Source: Rossellomorea aquimaris
GTDB lineage: Bacteria; Bacillota; Bacilli; Bacillales; Bacillaceae_B
DNA length: 64,000 nt
NCBI RefSeq assembly: GCF_020172085.1
Contig: NZ_JAIVAT010000005.1
Span: forward strand, 1 to 64,000
Direction of reading: 5' to 3'
Part shown: one piece after another, positions 45,371-54,155 of the stretch
Position numbering within the stretch: position 1 is the stretch's first letter
Layout: each line of letters starts with the position of its first letter
Made by a program: the position numbers and the translations under genes
Notes under the pieces: model-generated
Database searches by the model: none
Seen by the model: the letters and a program-made list of their open reading frames with translations, nothing else
Told to the model about the DNA's origin: nothing

Positions 45371-45418
45371 AAAAAGCCTTCCCAACCCTGCCACTTGGAC
45401 AGGATTGGGAAGGCTTTA
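45371..45418 (-). terminator. Terminator after fadH
   Basis: AAAGCCTTCCCAA/TTGGGAAGGCTTT, with further inner pairing of CCTGTCC-type bases, is followed by UUUU on the minus strand. Confidence 0.92.
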
Positions 45419-45446
45419 TGAAGACAAGAATTGCCTCTCCAATAGA

Positions 45447-46214
45447 TTAAAATGGGAATTGATTCAGCCACTGACCTCCATCCATGGTAATGCATTCCCC
45501 GTTAATATAAGCCGCTTTTTCAGATGCGATGAAATAGGCAAGACCTGCTATTTCTTCCGGTGTCCCCAATCGTTTTAGTGGTACACTGTCAATGGTTCTT
45601 TTTGCGGCTTCCTCTGAGATCCAAAGCTTCTCAGCCCCACCGGTCCGTTCAATAGGTCCCGGGGCAATCGCATTCGTACGAATACCGTATTTATGACCCC
45701 ATTCAACGGCAAGGGTTCTTGTGAGCGATAAAACACCGGCTTTTGCTGCGGCCGAATGAGCGACACCTGCTCCCGCATTCCAGGCATATGTCGCAACCAT
45801 ATTAATGATGGATCCCTTTTGACCCTGTTCAATCCAATAGTTCCCTACAGCATGTGAACAAAGAAAAGTTCCATTCAATACGATATCTATGACGGACTTC
45901 CATCCATTCGGTGTAAGTTTCTCAACAGGACAAATAAAGTTTCCAGCAGCATTGTTGATGAGCACATCGATTTTCCCGAATTTTTCAGCCGTAAACTCAA
46001 CCATTGCCTTGACATGCTCTTCTTGCCTTACGTCCATCTGAAATACTTCAATATTCCCTTTTAGAGATGAAAATTCTTCCTTCACCGCTTGAAGTCTTTC
46101 CTCATTCCTCCCAGTGACGACTACACTTGCACCGGTTTCAACGAAATGCTTCGCCATATATTTCCCCATACCATTTGAACCGCCTGTTACAATGACAACT
46201 TGCTCTTCTCCCAT
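45447..46214 (-). CDS. fadH: 2,4-dienoyl-CoA reductase FadH (SDR family)
   Basis: This NADPH-dependent short-chain dehydrogenase is used in beta-oxidation of unsaturated fatty acids. The nucleotide motif TGGSNGMGK is near residue 9, NNAAGNF near 88, and the catalytic region differs from the usual YxxxK. It has the SAAAKAGV segment (Ser-Ala-Ala-Ala-Lys), as in peroxisomal-type dienoyl-CoA reductases. ATG 46214 is eight bases after AAGGGGGAG. A 17/18 match to the FadR box covers the leader, which fits B. subtilis fadH (ykuF) control by long-chain acyl-CoA. Confidence 0.92.
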   Translation of the reverse strand: MGEEQVVIVTGGSNGMGKYMAKHFVETGASVVVTGRNEERLQAVKEEFSSLKGNIEVFQMDVRQEEHVKAMVEFTAEKFGKIDVLINNAAGNFICPVEKLTPNGWKSVIDIVLNGTFLCSHAVGNYWIEQGQKGSIINMVATYAWNAGAGVAHSAAAKAGVLSLTRTLAVEWGHKYGIRTNAIAPGPIERTGGAEKLWISEEAAKRTIDSVPLKRLGTPEEIAGLAYFIASEKAAYINGECITMDGGQWLNQFPF

Positions 46215-46234
46215 ATGTAACTCCCCCTTGTTAA

Positions 46235-46252
46235 TGAATGAATACTCACTCA
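46235..46252. promoter_or_regulatory. FadR operator of fadH
   Basis: TGAATGAATACTCACTCA matches the Bacillus FadR consensus TGAATGAMTANTCATTCA at 17 of 18 positions. It lies 20 bases upstream of the fadH start codon, between AT-rich promoter-like sequence and the ribosome site. Confidence 0.85.
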
Positions 46253-46299
46253 TATATTATCATATAAAATCGTATTACAACCATTATTACGAAAAAAAA

Positions 46300-46340
46300 G
46301 ACTGATTTTTAAGAAAACACTGTTTTCTTAAAAATCAGTC
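46300..46340 (-). terminator. Terminator of the 72-residue gene
   Basis: A perfect stem of about 19 bp begins GACTGATTTTTAAG on one side and ends CTTAAAAATCAGTC on the other. Eight U follow on the minus strand. Confidence 0.95.
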
Positions 46341-46348
46341 CAATAAAG

Positions 46349-46567
46349 CTAACCTTCCGGGTTGTTTACAATGAGTTCGTGTAACTGTGCTAATGCTTTG
46401 ATAATGGTTTTATTTCTTTTATATCCTTTTGCTTCAACGGAAACATCGTTATACGTAACAACTACCTGACCTAAAGATCGAGGAGATTTAAAGCCGGATA
46501 CATACACGTTAATCGTTCCTCTTTCGGTTGGGAGGAAGAGGATATCCATACGTTTTGTCTGATTCAT
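46349..46567 (-). CDS. Small conserved protein, 72 residues
   Basis: This protein has alternating short beta-like segments (RMDILFLPTERGTINVYVSGF, then LGQVVVTYNDVSVEAKGYKRN) and a C-terminal helix (KTIIKALAQLHELIV). No signal peptide or membrane helix is present. A clear ribosome site (AGGAGAGG) and a strong terminator show it is a single-gene transcript. I recognise no characterised family. Confidence 0.72.
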   Translation of the reverse strand: MNQTKRMDILFLPTERGTINVYVSGFKSPRSLGQVVVTYNDVSVEAKGYKRNKTIIKALAQLHELIVNNPEG

Positions 46568-46754
46568 AATCCCTCTCCTTTTTAAAGCATTCGAAACCGT
46601 GATCCATATTTAAAGCGATGCTTACGCATTCCATCTATGAACCTATAACTCTCCTCACTTTAAAATAAGTCATAGGAATCATTCTGTCAAACAATTAGCA
46701 GGATCATCTCTGGTCATTCAGGATGTAAGAATATCCCGAGAGCTCTCAACATCA

Positions 46755-48842
46755 TCACATAAGAACAAATTGCTGCTGTTCGATTTCTTTCGGCCCTATC
46801 GGTTTACTAAAGAAATACCCCTGTGCCTTCTGGCATTTCGCTTCCTTCAAAAAGTCGACCTGCCCCTCACGCTCGACTCCTTCGGCAATAACCTCAAGCC
46901 CCAGGCTATGGGCAAGGTGAATAATGGTGGTCGTAATGGCAGAGTCCTTCTGGTTCATGCCGATCTCCTTAACGAAAGACTGATCGATCTTTAATATGTC
47001 AATCGGGAACCGTTTCAAATAATGGAGTGAAGAGTAACCCGTCCCAAAGTCGTCCACCGATATGAATATTCCCAGGTTTTTAAGTTTTTTCAGCATTTTT
47101 AACGTTTGCTGTGTGTCTTGCATGGCTCCCTCAGTAATTTCAATCTCTATACAGGAAGCAGGTATTGAATAGGTTGATAAGTAGAAATCGATCGTGTCCA
47201 CTAAATGCTCATGAAGGAATTGTTTGGGCGAAATGTTGATTGCCACGCGTACCGACCTGTACCCTTTGTTTCTCCACTTTTGTAATTGTATACACACCTG
47301 CTCAAGTACCCATTCGCCAATTTGGTGAATCAAACCGGTTTCTTCTGCAAGTGGGATGAACTGAGCTGGTGACACGAATCCAAACTTTCGATTATTCCAT
47401 CTGATCAAAGCTTCAAAACTGTCAATCGTTCCGGTTGATAAATTGACCTGAGGCTGATAATGGATGAACAACTCTTCTTTCTCTATTGCTTTTCTCAAGT
47501 GGGATTCCATAATTATATGGTTTGGAAAACTTGATTTCATGTGCGTTTGGTAGAAAAGGTAATGTGCCCTCCCCTTTTCTTTCACCTCAAACAATGCCTG
47601 TGCTGCTTTTTGGATGAGTGAGTTCGAGTCATATCCATCTGCAGGATAGCGGCTTATACCAATGGAAGGAGAAATGTAAAACTCCTGGTTCTTTACTGTA
47701 AAAGGGTCGATGAACAAAGACAGGATTTCTTTTGCCTTCGTTTTTGTATCGTCAAAACTACTATTCTTCAATAGGAAGAGAAATTCATCTCCTCCCTGCC
47801 TATATAGTAAGCAGTCTTCATTCGTAAGGGTCATCAGGCGCTCGGTGATTCTTCTAAGAAGGTGGTCTCCCCCCTTCAAGCCAAGCGTGTCATTCACAAA
47901 TTTGAACCGATCTATATCCAGATATAATAAAGAAAGTTCAACTCCTCTTTCTTCCATATTGTGAATGATTAAGGGGATATGTTCATCCAGTGCCTTTCGA
48001 TTCCAAAGACCAGTCAATTGATCATGCATAGCCATATAATGAATCATTTCATTTTGCATATGATTGGCCGTGATATCTTTCACGATGATATAGCAACCAT
48101 CACACTTTTCATCTACCACGATGGGTACCATTTTCAATTGTGTTATTTTATCCTCACCCGTTTCATTCATAAGCAGACAATGATCGATCGAAGAGGGATT
48201 ACCCTGTAACGTTTTATAAAGATACTCGGTTAACAGCGCCTTATTTTGAGGATGGAACAAGTCAAATAACTCCATATTGACGAGTGTTTCTTTTGCATAG
48301 CCAGTCAGTGAGCTTCCTGCTCCATTGGAATCGGTGATGAACCCATTTGAGTCAAGTATGAATATGGCATCCAAATTATGTTCGATGATCGATTTGTATC
48401 GTTCCTTCGCCCTTAACAAATGTTTCTTTTCTTCCATTGAGGGTGTAATATCCCTCGTGATCGAAATAACATACTCTATTTGACCCTGTTCAGTCTTGAT
48501 TGGAGTAAGGATGGACTCATTTATCACACTATTCCCATTCACATTATATACATCCTGATAGCTGATCCTTTTCCCTGTCTCCACCAATTCCACATATTTC
48601 TTCATTAAGTCATCAGCCATTTCTCCCGGAATCACTTCCTCAAGAAAACGTCCCATATCCTCCTGACGGATCGATGTATAACGTTTGGCAGACTCATTTA
48701 CATATACATATTTAAATCTTCTTCCGTCTTCTACTTTCATTATGAAAACCATGTCGTGAATATGATCTAATATTATTTCCTTCAATACCCTGTCCAGGAA
48801 CTTCCGGTCTTGATTAATGGTATTTCTTTCTGTCCATTTCAT
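46755..48842 (-). CDS. PAS-PAS-GGDEF-EAL c-di-GMP enzyme
   Basis: This 695-residue protein has two PAS domains (about 18-135 and 145-262). The GGDEF domain (about 268-430) has an intact RQGGDEF active site but no RxxD inhibition site in the expected place. The EAL domain (about 445-690) has FEALIRW, NISPKQF, EITEGAM, DDFGTGYSS and EGVE. Both synthesis and breakdown of c-di-GMP are possible, and the EAL residues look complete. No transmembrane segment is seen, so it should be cytosolic with PAS-sensed control. It is unrelated to the neighbouring degenerate EAL protein YkuI in build. Confidence 0.92.
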   Translation of the reverse strand: MKWTERNTINQDRKFLDRVLKEIILDHIHDMVFIMKVEDGRRFKYVYVNESAKRYTSIRQEDMGRFLEEVIPGEMADDLMKKYVELVETGKRISYQDVYNVNGNSVINESILTPIKTEQGQIEYVISITRDITPSMEEKKHLLRAKERYKSIIEHNLDAIFILDSNGFITDSNGAGSSLTGYAKETLVNMELFDLFHPQNKALLTEYLYKTLQGNPSSIDHCLLMNETGEDKITQLKMVPIVVDEKCDGCYIIVKDITANHMQNEMIHYMAMHDQLTGLWNRKALDEHIPLIIHNMEERGVELSLLYLDIDRFKFVNDTLGLKGGDHLLRRITERLMTLTNEDCLLYRQGGDEFLFLLKNSSFDDTKTKAKEILSLFIDPFTVKNQEFYISPSIGISRYPADGYDSNSLIQKAAQALFEVKEKGRAHYLFYQTHMKSSFPNHIIMESHLRKAIEKEELFIHYQPQVNLSTGTIDSFEALIRWNNRKFGFVSPAQFIPLAEETGLIHQIGEWVLEQVCIQLQKWRNKGYRSVRVAINISPKQFLHEHLVDTIDFYLSTYSIPASCIEIEITEGAMQDTQQTLKMLKKLKNLGIFISVDDFGTGYSSLHYLKRFPIDILKIDQSFVKEIGMNQKDSAITTTIIHLAHSLGLEVIAEGVEREGQVDFLKEAKCQKAQGYFFSKPIGPKEIEQQQFVLM

Positions 48843-48999
48843 GGATTCGTCATCCTTCTATGCTTATGAATTTATAAGAATCATGCACTGACTCCATTTT
48901 ACTCATTCATCCAAGATAATCCTACATTCTTGTAAGAATATTCGTTCTACCCCCATTCTTCCCTCGTCCTTTTCACCGCCCAATATATATGAGACAGGC

Positions 49000-49027
49000 G
49001 CACAGGTTAATCATAATCCATAGACTA
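49000..49027 (+). promoter_or_regulatory. Possible SigK-type promoter
   Basis: GCACA (49000-49004) and CATAGACTA (49019-49027) resemble the SigK elements AC and CATANNNTA, but the spacing is one or two bases short. It stands before a Tyr/Pro/Gly-rich gene that could be a spore-coat component. Confidence 0.3.
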
Positions 49028-49056
49028 AATATAGAGAGAGGAGGTTTTTTACGATT

Positions 49057-49344
49057 ATGTATCGACACGCATATTACCCATACAGAAGCTATCAACCCTT
49101 TAGAGGAGGCGATCAGCGCTTCTTCCCATTCTTCGGACTACCATTCTTAGCCGGTGGCTTAGCGGGATTGGCCATCAGTCCATTACTTTTTAACAGACCA
49201 TGTTATGGTCCTGCATGCTACCCACCTTATCCGCCTTATGGAGGGTATCCTTATCCTGGATATCCACAACCCTATGGAGGTAACAATTTTCAATCATCAC
49301 CGTATAACCTTACGGAGAATATTAATATATACCCCGGAAAATAA
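49057..49344 (+). CDS. Tyr/Pro/Gly-rich small protein (possible spore surface)
   Basis: This 95-residue protein has an aromatic N-terminus (MYRHAYYPYRSYQPFRGG), one hydrophobic stretch (FFGLPFLAGGLAGLAISPLL) and a YPPYPPYGGYPYPGYPQPYGG tail with two cysteines before it. This composition is frequent among Bacillus spore coat or spore-surface proteins. GAGGAGG lies 12 bases before the ATG, rather far. Spore involvement is inferred from composition and from the possible SigK promoter only. Confidence 0.65.
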   Translation: MYRHAYYPYRSYQPFRGGDQRFFPFFGLPFLAGGLAGLAISPLLFNRPCYGPACYPPYPPYGGYPYPGYPQPYGGNNFQSSPYNLTENINIYPGK

Positions 49345-49349
49345 TCAAA

Positions 49350-49391
49350 AGGCTCGCCTAATTCTGCTTGTATTAGGTAGAGCCTCTTTGT
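49350..49391 (+). terminator. Terminator after Tyr/Pro-rich gene
   Basis: AAAGGCTC.CCTAA/TTAGG..GAGCCTCTTT has a medium loop and ends in CTTTG. Confidence 0.75.
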
Positions 49392-49537
49392 TGTTATCCT
49401 TCTCTATCCCTCTAAAGCTACAGAATTACCTACAATCAACAATCTATATCCAAAATGATAAACTCCCCACGGTACCTTTCCAATCTAAGGAAAAGGGGTT
49501 ATAATGGGAATGAATACATTAGAAAGGAGCCAATAAC

Positions 49538-50005
49538 TTGAGAAACACTAGTAAATCCACCCCTTCTTCCACATCCGTCATTACCCTCTCTCAAGCTATT
49601 TTCACTGTGAATCGTCATGCGAAAACAGCAGGTAACCCAAAATACTTATATTCTTTAAAAAAACGAGCCTTAATGAAGATGATCCGGGAAGGTAAGGCAA
49701 AGAAAGTTGGACTCCACTTCTCTAGAAACCCAAAGAATAGCCAGCAACAGTCTGACGTTTTGGTTGATTGTGGAGAATATACGTTTCATCTTCCACCAAC
49801 AAAGGAAGATTTCAAAGAGCTTCCCCACCTTGGATCACTCGATCAACAATCAAGGAATCCTAAATGCAAAATGAGTTTACAGCAGGCAAAAGGAATCCTG
49901 GAGAAATATACAGGAATGTCGGATCATTCTGACCAGATACGAAAGACAGGAAAAAGCCAGTATCAAAAGCCCGTTTTTAAAAAGTTGGGCGACAGCTTCT
50001 TTTAA
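49538..50005 (+). CDS. ykyB: YkyB-family protein
   Basis: This 155-residue cytosolic protein belongs to the YkyB-like family. NRHAKTAGNPKYLYSLKKRAL, GLHFSRNP..SQQQSDVL and the C-terminal KPVFKKLGDS closely follow B. subtilis YkyB. It starts at TTG 49538, eight bases after AAAGGAG. Its position next to cheV is the same as in B. subtilis. The function is unknown. Confidence 0.92.
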   Translation: MRNTSKSTPSSTSVITLSQAIFTVNRHAKTAGNPKYLYSLKKRALMKMIREGKAKKVGLHFSRNPKNSQQQSDVLVDCGEYTFHLPPTKEDFKELPHLGSLDQQSRNPKCKMSLQQAKGILEKYTGMSDHSDQIRKTGKSQYQKPVFKKLGDSFF

Positions 50006-50082
50006 CACCCTATGATTTTAGTACAGTAACGCGTATATTCTTTAAAGGGTTTTGACATTTGTCAGAACCCTTTATTCTATCC

Positions 50083-51003
50083 TTAGAGAATATACTGATC
50101 AATCTTTAAGATGAGCTCCGCAATTTCTGGTTTGCTGATTTGATCTTCCGCTCCCACCATCTCACCTTTATGTTTTAAATCATTGGTGATCAGAGAAGAG
50201 AAAATAATGACGGGCAGCGTCTTAAGCTTGGGATGGTTCTTAATTCGCTTGGTCAAGTGATGGCCATCCATTTGTGGCATTTCAATATCTGTCAAAACAA
50301 GTTGTACACTTTCCTTTACGCCTTTATTTCCCTCAGCAAGTGTTTCTAAATATTGAAATGCATCTGCCCCATTTTCAAAAAACTCCACATCTTCATAACC
50401 CGCTTCCTTTAGGGTGTCATGAAGGAGCTTCCGAAGTAAGGGAGAATCCTCTGCTGCAACAATTCTCTTGTTCATTCTCTCCCTGGGACCTAATTTTTTC
50501 ACTTGATCTACTCTAATTCCTGTTTCAGGATTGATCTCAAGCATGATACTCTCAAAATCCAGCAAAAGGATCATGGATTCGTTCCGTTTAATCACTCCTA
50601 TGATTCCTGAATGCACTCCTGAATACATTTCGGAAGGCTTTTCGATTTGGTTCCACGAAATTCGGTGAATCTGGGTAACGTTATGAACATGAAAAATGAC
50701 TTTCTGTTGGTTGAATTCAGCTACTATGTATTTGGACTTTGACGTTTCTTCTTCTGCCACTCCAAGCACTCTTGCCATATCCACAACCGGTAAAACCTCT
50801 CCCCTCAATTGAACGATTCCCTTAACATGGGGATGTGAATGGGGAATCGGAATAACCGTCGTCGGCTGAATGATTTCCTTTACTTTTATCACATTGATTC
50901 CGAATTTATTATGTCCAACCTCGAATTCAACAATCTCGAGTTCATTTGTTCCACTCTCTAGAAGTATTCCATTTGATTGTTTCAATTGACTTCTTCCTTC
51001 CAT
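50083..51003 (-). CDS. cheV: Chemotaxis coupling/adaptation protein CheV
   Basis: CheV couples receptors to the CheA kinase and takes part in adaptation. The N-terminal CheW-like domain (about 20-160) has GINVIKVKEII and VKGIVQLRGEVLPVVDM. The C-terminal receiver domain (about 178-305) has the acidic pocket AAEDSP, phospho-acceptor Asp in LTDIEMPQMDG and Lys in the ISKPE segment. Length 306 is typical. It converges with ykyB, as in B. subtilis. Confidence 0.96.
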   Translation of the reverse strand: MEGRSQLKQSNGILLESGTNELEIVEFEVGHNKFGINVIKVKEIIQPTTVIPIPHSHPHVKGIVQLRGEVLPVVDMARVLGVAEEETSKSKYIVAEFNQQKVIFHVHNVTQIHRISWNQIEKPSEMYSGVHSGIIGVIKRNESMILLLDFESIMLEINPETGIRVDQVKKLGPRERMNKRIVAAEDSPLLRKLLHDTLKEAGYEDVEFFENGADAFQYLETLAEGNKGVKESVQLVLTDIEMPQMDGHHLTKRIKNHPKLKTLPVIIFSSLITNDLKHKGEMVGAEDQISKPEIAELILKIDQYIL

Positions 51004-51161
51004 ACATTATTGCCATCCCTTTTTATATCGAACATTTACCCAACTTCTTTACAGGAACATATGAAAAAATCCACTCTATTCCATGATACTTTGCGGTAAA
51101 TGATTCTCATTGATTATTATCGCCACACCTATACATACTAAATATAGGAGGTGTTAAAATA

Positions 51162-51356
51162 ATGGATCGAAGAAATGTTGAAAATAAGAGCATGCCTGAT
51201 TTTAACGATATTACTGACCACATTCTCCCTGCACAGAACACCATGCCCGTGATTGCTCTTGGAAAGAACGCGGACGGTAAAGATGAACCTGATGAACTTT
51301 CCTATATAGAAGGGCAAAAAAGCCGTAATCAAAGCAATGATGATTCACGTTCTTGA
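51162..51356 (+). CDS. Small hydrophilic protein, 64 residues
   Basis: This charged, probably unstructured protein (MDRRNVENKSMPDF, LGKNADGKDEPDEL, QKSRNQSNDDSRS) has an excellent site TAGGAGGTG ten bases before the ATG and a terminator after it. Small soluble proteins of this kind are often spore-related in Bacillus, but nothing in the sequence proves it. About 40 bases upstream, GATAATAATCAATGAG on the minus strand is loosely Fur-box-like, at low confidence. The overlapping antisense frame has no ribosome site. Confidence 0.6.
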   Translation: MDRRNVENKSMPDFNDITDHILPAQNTMPVIALGKNADGKDEPDELSYIEGQKSRNQSNDDSRS

Positions 51357-51370
51357 TTATACAAATTAAA

Positions 51371-51405
51371 AAAAGCGATTGATCATGTTCCTATCAATCG
51401 CTTTT
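51371..51405. terminator. Bidirectional terminator, small gene / queE
   Basis: AAAAGCGATTGAT/ATCAATCGCTTTT has a loop of about eight bases, with A and T runs on both sides. Confidence 0.92.
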
Positions 51406-51409
51406 CTAT

Positions 51410-52132
51410 CTATACCCCCCGCTTATTCCCCCATACAAGAGTATGGAGCTGAGGCAGGACGCGTACATTATTTAATTCTTCTCTTTCACATACTTTTTCA
51501 ATAAGTGTTTCATAATCCAAGAGCAAATCAGATACCAGCTTGTCCGTATCCCCTTCAGAAACTGAAGGATTTCCTGTTTGGATATAGAAAGGGACATGTG
51601 GATATCGATGATGGATGCCTGTGGCATATTCCAGATCACGATCATTAAAGACAACCACTTTTAAGCTGAACTGTGAAGAATTCTCAGATAATCGATTAAC
51701 GATCAGGTCAAGCTTCTCATAGTCGGTATCCATCCCCGAACTTGGCGGTTTCGGAGAGAGGGTAAGGTCACTAATATCATAAAACCAATCCTGCCATCTG
51801 CTTCCTTGAGTTTCAAGAGCAGATTCAATACCATTTTCACTTAATATGTCGATAAGCTCCTTCAGGTTGGCTAATAGGGCAGGGTTCCCACCGGAAATCG
51901 TTACATGTGAAAAACGATTTCCACCAATGTCCTTTAGTCTACTCCACACATCTTCAGCAGACAAAAGTTCTATGTCCTCTTTTGCAGATCCATCCCATGT
52001 AAAGGCTGAATCACACCAGGCACAGCTGTAATCACAACCGGCAGTCCGGACAAACATCGTTTTTTGGCCGATGACCATTCCCTCCCCTTGAATGGTAGGG
52101 CCGAACACTTCAAGAACGGGAATTTTCTTCAT
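51410..52132 (-). CDS. queE: 7-carboxy-7-deazaguanine synthase QueE
   Basis: This radical-SAM enzyme converts 6-carboxytetrahydropterin to 7-carboxy-7-deazaguanine in queuosine synthesis. The iron-sulfur motif is Cys33-X3-Cys37-X2-Cys40 (CDYSCAWC), and VTISGGNPAL follows near residue 85. ATG 52132 ([18 protein letters not shown]) overlaps the queD stop by four bases and has AGGGG upstream. Longer frames starting at 52249 lie inside queD. The length of 240 is normal. Confidence 0.95.
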   Translation of the reverse strand: MKKIPVLEVFGPTIQGEGMVIGQKTMFVRTAGCDYSCAWCDSAFTWDGSAKEDIELLSAEDVWSRLKDIGGNRFSHVTISGGNPALLANLKELIDILSENGIESALETQGSRWQDWFYDISDLTLSPKPPSSGMDTDYEKLDLIVNRLSENSSQFSLKVVVFNDRDLEYATGIHHRYPHVPFYIQTGNPSVSEGDTDKLVSDLLLDYETLIEKVCEREELNNVRVLPQLHTLVWGNKRGV

Positions 52133-52563
52133 GATCGATTCCCCTTTGGTCTGTATATGACATAACTTGTGGGAGTCTCTCTTAAAAACACCTGAAGACA
52201 CTTTGGCTGATGAGGAAGCGTGTCTAAATGCGACTGAATGATTTCCCACATGACTTTTGCCATCACTTCAGTTGTAGGAAATTCCATGCCTGAATTGGAG
52301 GTAAACATATCATCCTCATTGATCAGGGTGTGATCGAATCGTTTGTGAATCAGTTTTTTTATGTGTTGAAAATTAATGAGGAATCCAGAGTCATCGAGCT
52401 GGTCCCCACCGATGGTAATATTGGCAAAGTACGTATGTCCATGAACATTTTGGCAACTTCCTGCATCAACATGTGGAATATGGTGAGCCGCTGCAAAATG
52501 CATGTCTTTGTTTAATTCAAACTCATAGTGATGGTCAGGAGTAGGATAAATCTGTTGAATCAT
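52129..52563 (-). CDS. queD: 6-carboxy-5,6,7,8-tetrahydropterin synthase QueD
   Basis: This zinc enzyme of the PTPS/QueD family makes 6-carboxytetrahydropterin from dihydroneopterin triphosphate. Zinc ligands are His27, His41 and His43 (HHIPH and NVHGHTY), with catalytic Cys37 between them. It overlaps queC and queE by four bases each. The 144 residues are typical. Confidence 0.95.
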   Translation of the reverse strand: MIQQIYPTPDHHYEFELNKDMHFAAAHHIPHVDAGSCQNVHGHTYFANITIGGDQLDDSGFLINFQHIKKLIHKRFDHTLINEDDMFTSNSGMEFPTTEVMAKVMWEIIQSHLDTLPHQPKCLQVFLRETPTSYVIYRPKGNRS

Positions 52564-53225
52564 AGGCCCTCTCCTCCTTTTTTATCATTCACATATTCCT
52601 CAAGTCCCTTTTGTCTAAGTTCACATGCTGGACATTCGCCACAACCGCTGCCTTTCAGTCCGTTATAGCACGTAAGGGTATTGTCCTGAATATATTGAAA
52701 AGCTCCTAAATTGTCGGCCATTTCCCACGTCTGTGCCTTATTGATCCACATAAGCGGTGTATGAATCACAAATTGCTCATCCATAGAAAGATTGAGAGAT
52801 ACATTCAAGGATTTTACGAAAATGTCCCTGCAGTCAGGATAGCCGCTAAAATCCGTTTCACATACACCCGTTACGATATGTTTCGCTCCGATCTGCTTTG
52901 CCAGAATCCCTGCGAATGACAAGAATAATAGGTTCCTTCCTGGAACAAAGGTCGAAGGTAATTCCCCGTCTTTTTGGGTAATATCTTCATCCACTCTTGT
53001 CAATGCACTCGGTGCCAGTTGATTCAATAAACTCATATCCAATACATGGTGAGGCACATTCAGATCCTCTGCAATCTCTCGTGCACAGTCCAGTTCCGCA
53101 ACATGTCTCTGACCATAGTTAAATGTCACAGCTTCTACTTCTTTAAATGCTTTCTTTGCCCAAAATAAACACGTGGTGCTATCTTGACCTCCGCTGAAAA
53201 CCACTAACGCTTTTTCTGTGTTCAT
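52560..53225 (-). CDS. queC: 7-cyano-7-deazaguanine synthase QueC
   Basis: This ATP-dependent nitrile-forming enzyme makes preQ0 from carboxy-deazaguanine and ammonia. The PP-loop SGGQDSTTC is at residues 11-19. The zinc site [19 protein letters not shown] holds four cysteines near the C-terminus. ATG 53225 ([10 protein letters not shown]) follows AAAGGAG. It is the first gene of queCDE under a preQ1 riboswitch. The usual last gene, queF (preQ0 reductase), is not in this cluster. Confidence 0.95.
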   Translation of the reverse strand: MNTEKALVVFSGGQDSTTCLFWAKKAFKEVEAVTFNYGQRHVAELDCAREIAEDLNVPHHVLDMSLLNQLAPSALTRVDEDITQKDGELPSTFVPGRNLLFLSFAGILAKQIGAKHIVTGVCETDFSGYPDCRDIFVKSLNVSLNLSMDEQFVIHTPLMWINKAQTWEMADNLGAFQYIQDNTLTCYNGLKGSGCGECPACELRQKGLEEYVNDKKGGEGL

Positions 53226-53323
53226 ATATGGCTCTCCTTTCTTTTCTACAGGCTCTTTTGCCATGAAAAGAAGAAAGAGATTCTGTAAGACTCTATAATT
53301 CCGGCATTAAAACCGCCACTAAC

Positions 53324-53352
53324 AAAAAATAACGACACCTAAGGATGTCGTT
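53324..53352 (-). terminator. Riboswitch-controlled terminator of queCDE
   Basis: On the minus strand ACGACATCC/AGGTGTCGT with a very short loop is followed by UAUUUUUU. Its 5' side begins three bases after the preQ1 aptamer, so ligand binding can favour termination. Confidence 0.88.
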
Positions 53353-53354
53353 TT

Positions 53355-53391
53355 CCTTAGTTTTTTATAGAGGGTTGTGCTAGAACCTCTC
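53355..53391 (-). promoter_or_regulatory. preQ1-I riboswitch aptamer
   Basis: On the minus strand the aptamer runs from AGAGGTTCTAGC through CCCTCT to AAAAAACTAAGG, about 36 bases. This is the canonical class I preQ1 aptamer: stem P1 AGAGG/CCTCT, the ligand loop UUCUAGC and the A-rich tail that forms the pseudoknot. It precedes queCDE and senses the pathway product preQ1. Confidence 0.95.
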
Positions 53392-53565
53392 GGGAATCGT
53401 CATTTATCCCAATTCTTCTTCTATTGTCCTCAACCAATATAACGTTTTTTCACAAAAAAATCTACATTTTGAACCAAATTTATATGATGGCAATCATGGA
53501 ACAGTTGCAGAAATCACAATCCCTCCCCATAATAAAAAGAAATACAAATTCTTGGAGGGTACACC

Positions 53566-54153
53566 ATGCTGGAAGAAATGATGAAATTCATCAAAGAAGT
53601 GGATAAACTGAAAACAATCGAGCGCCGAACGTACGTAAGCGATGGGAGCCGAAGAGAAAATAGCGGCGAGCATTCCTGGCATGTATGTGTGATGGCCATG
53701 ACCTTATTTGAAGTGTTTGAACGAAAAAACGAAACAGATCTGTTCACATCCATTCAGATGCTGCTTCTACATGATATTGTGGAAATCGATGCAGGAGATA
53801 CGTACGCTTTTGATGTAAATGGGTATTAGGACAAGCATGAAAGGGAAGTACGTGCTGCCGAGAGAATCTTTGGACTCCTCCCTGAAGGAGCAAGAACCAA
53901 ATATAGGTCTCTATGGGAGGAATTCGAGGAGGGTAAAACAAATGAAGCTCTTTATGCATCAATCATTGACCATATTCAGCCTCTTCTCTTGAATATTTCT
54001 ACTGAAGGAAAATCATGGATGGAGCATAACATTTATGCTCACCAGGTGTTAAACCGAAATGAATGGATAAAGGCTGCCTCCCCTACAATTTATTCACAGA
54101 TAAATGAATGGGTTGGAATGGGCATTGAAAAAGGATGGCTTCTGAAGGAATAG
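53566..54153 (+). pseudogene. HD-domain hydrolase interrupted by one TAG codon
   Basis: A 195-codon frame is intact except for TAG at 53827-53829 (codon 88, in DVNGY*DKHE). The part before it holds the HD-domain motifs GEHSWHV and LLHDIVEID. The part after continues in the same frame (REVRAAERIFGLLP, IDHIQPLLLN, WMEHNIYAHQVL) to TAG at 54151. This is the architecture of YfbR-like HD hydrolases, where a Gln or Lys would stand at codon 88. One base change (CAG or AAG to TAG) explains it. A good ribosome site (TTGGAGGGT) precedes the ATG. A sequencing error or a recent mutation are the main explanations. Confidence 0.85.
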
Positions 54154-54155
54154 TT

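Noticed and set aside
51080-51125. Fur box upstream of the 64-residue gene
   Set aside because: Only about 10-11 positions match a 7-1-7 Fur box and no iron-related gene is adjacent. It is mentioned in the gene entry but not called as a site.
51138-51332. Minus-strand frame of 64 residues opposite the small hydrophilic gene
   Set aside because: The plus-strand frame has an ideal ribosome site and a terminator. The antisense frame has neither.
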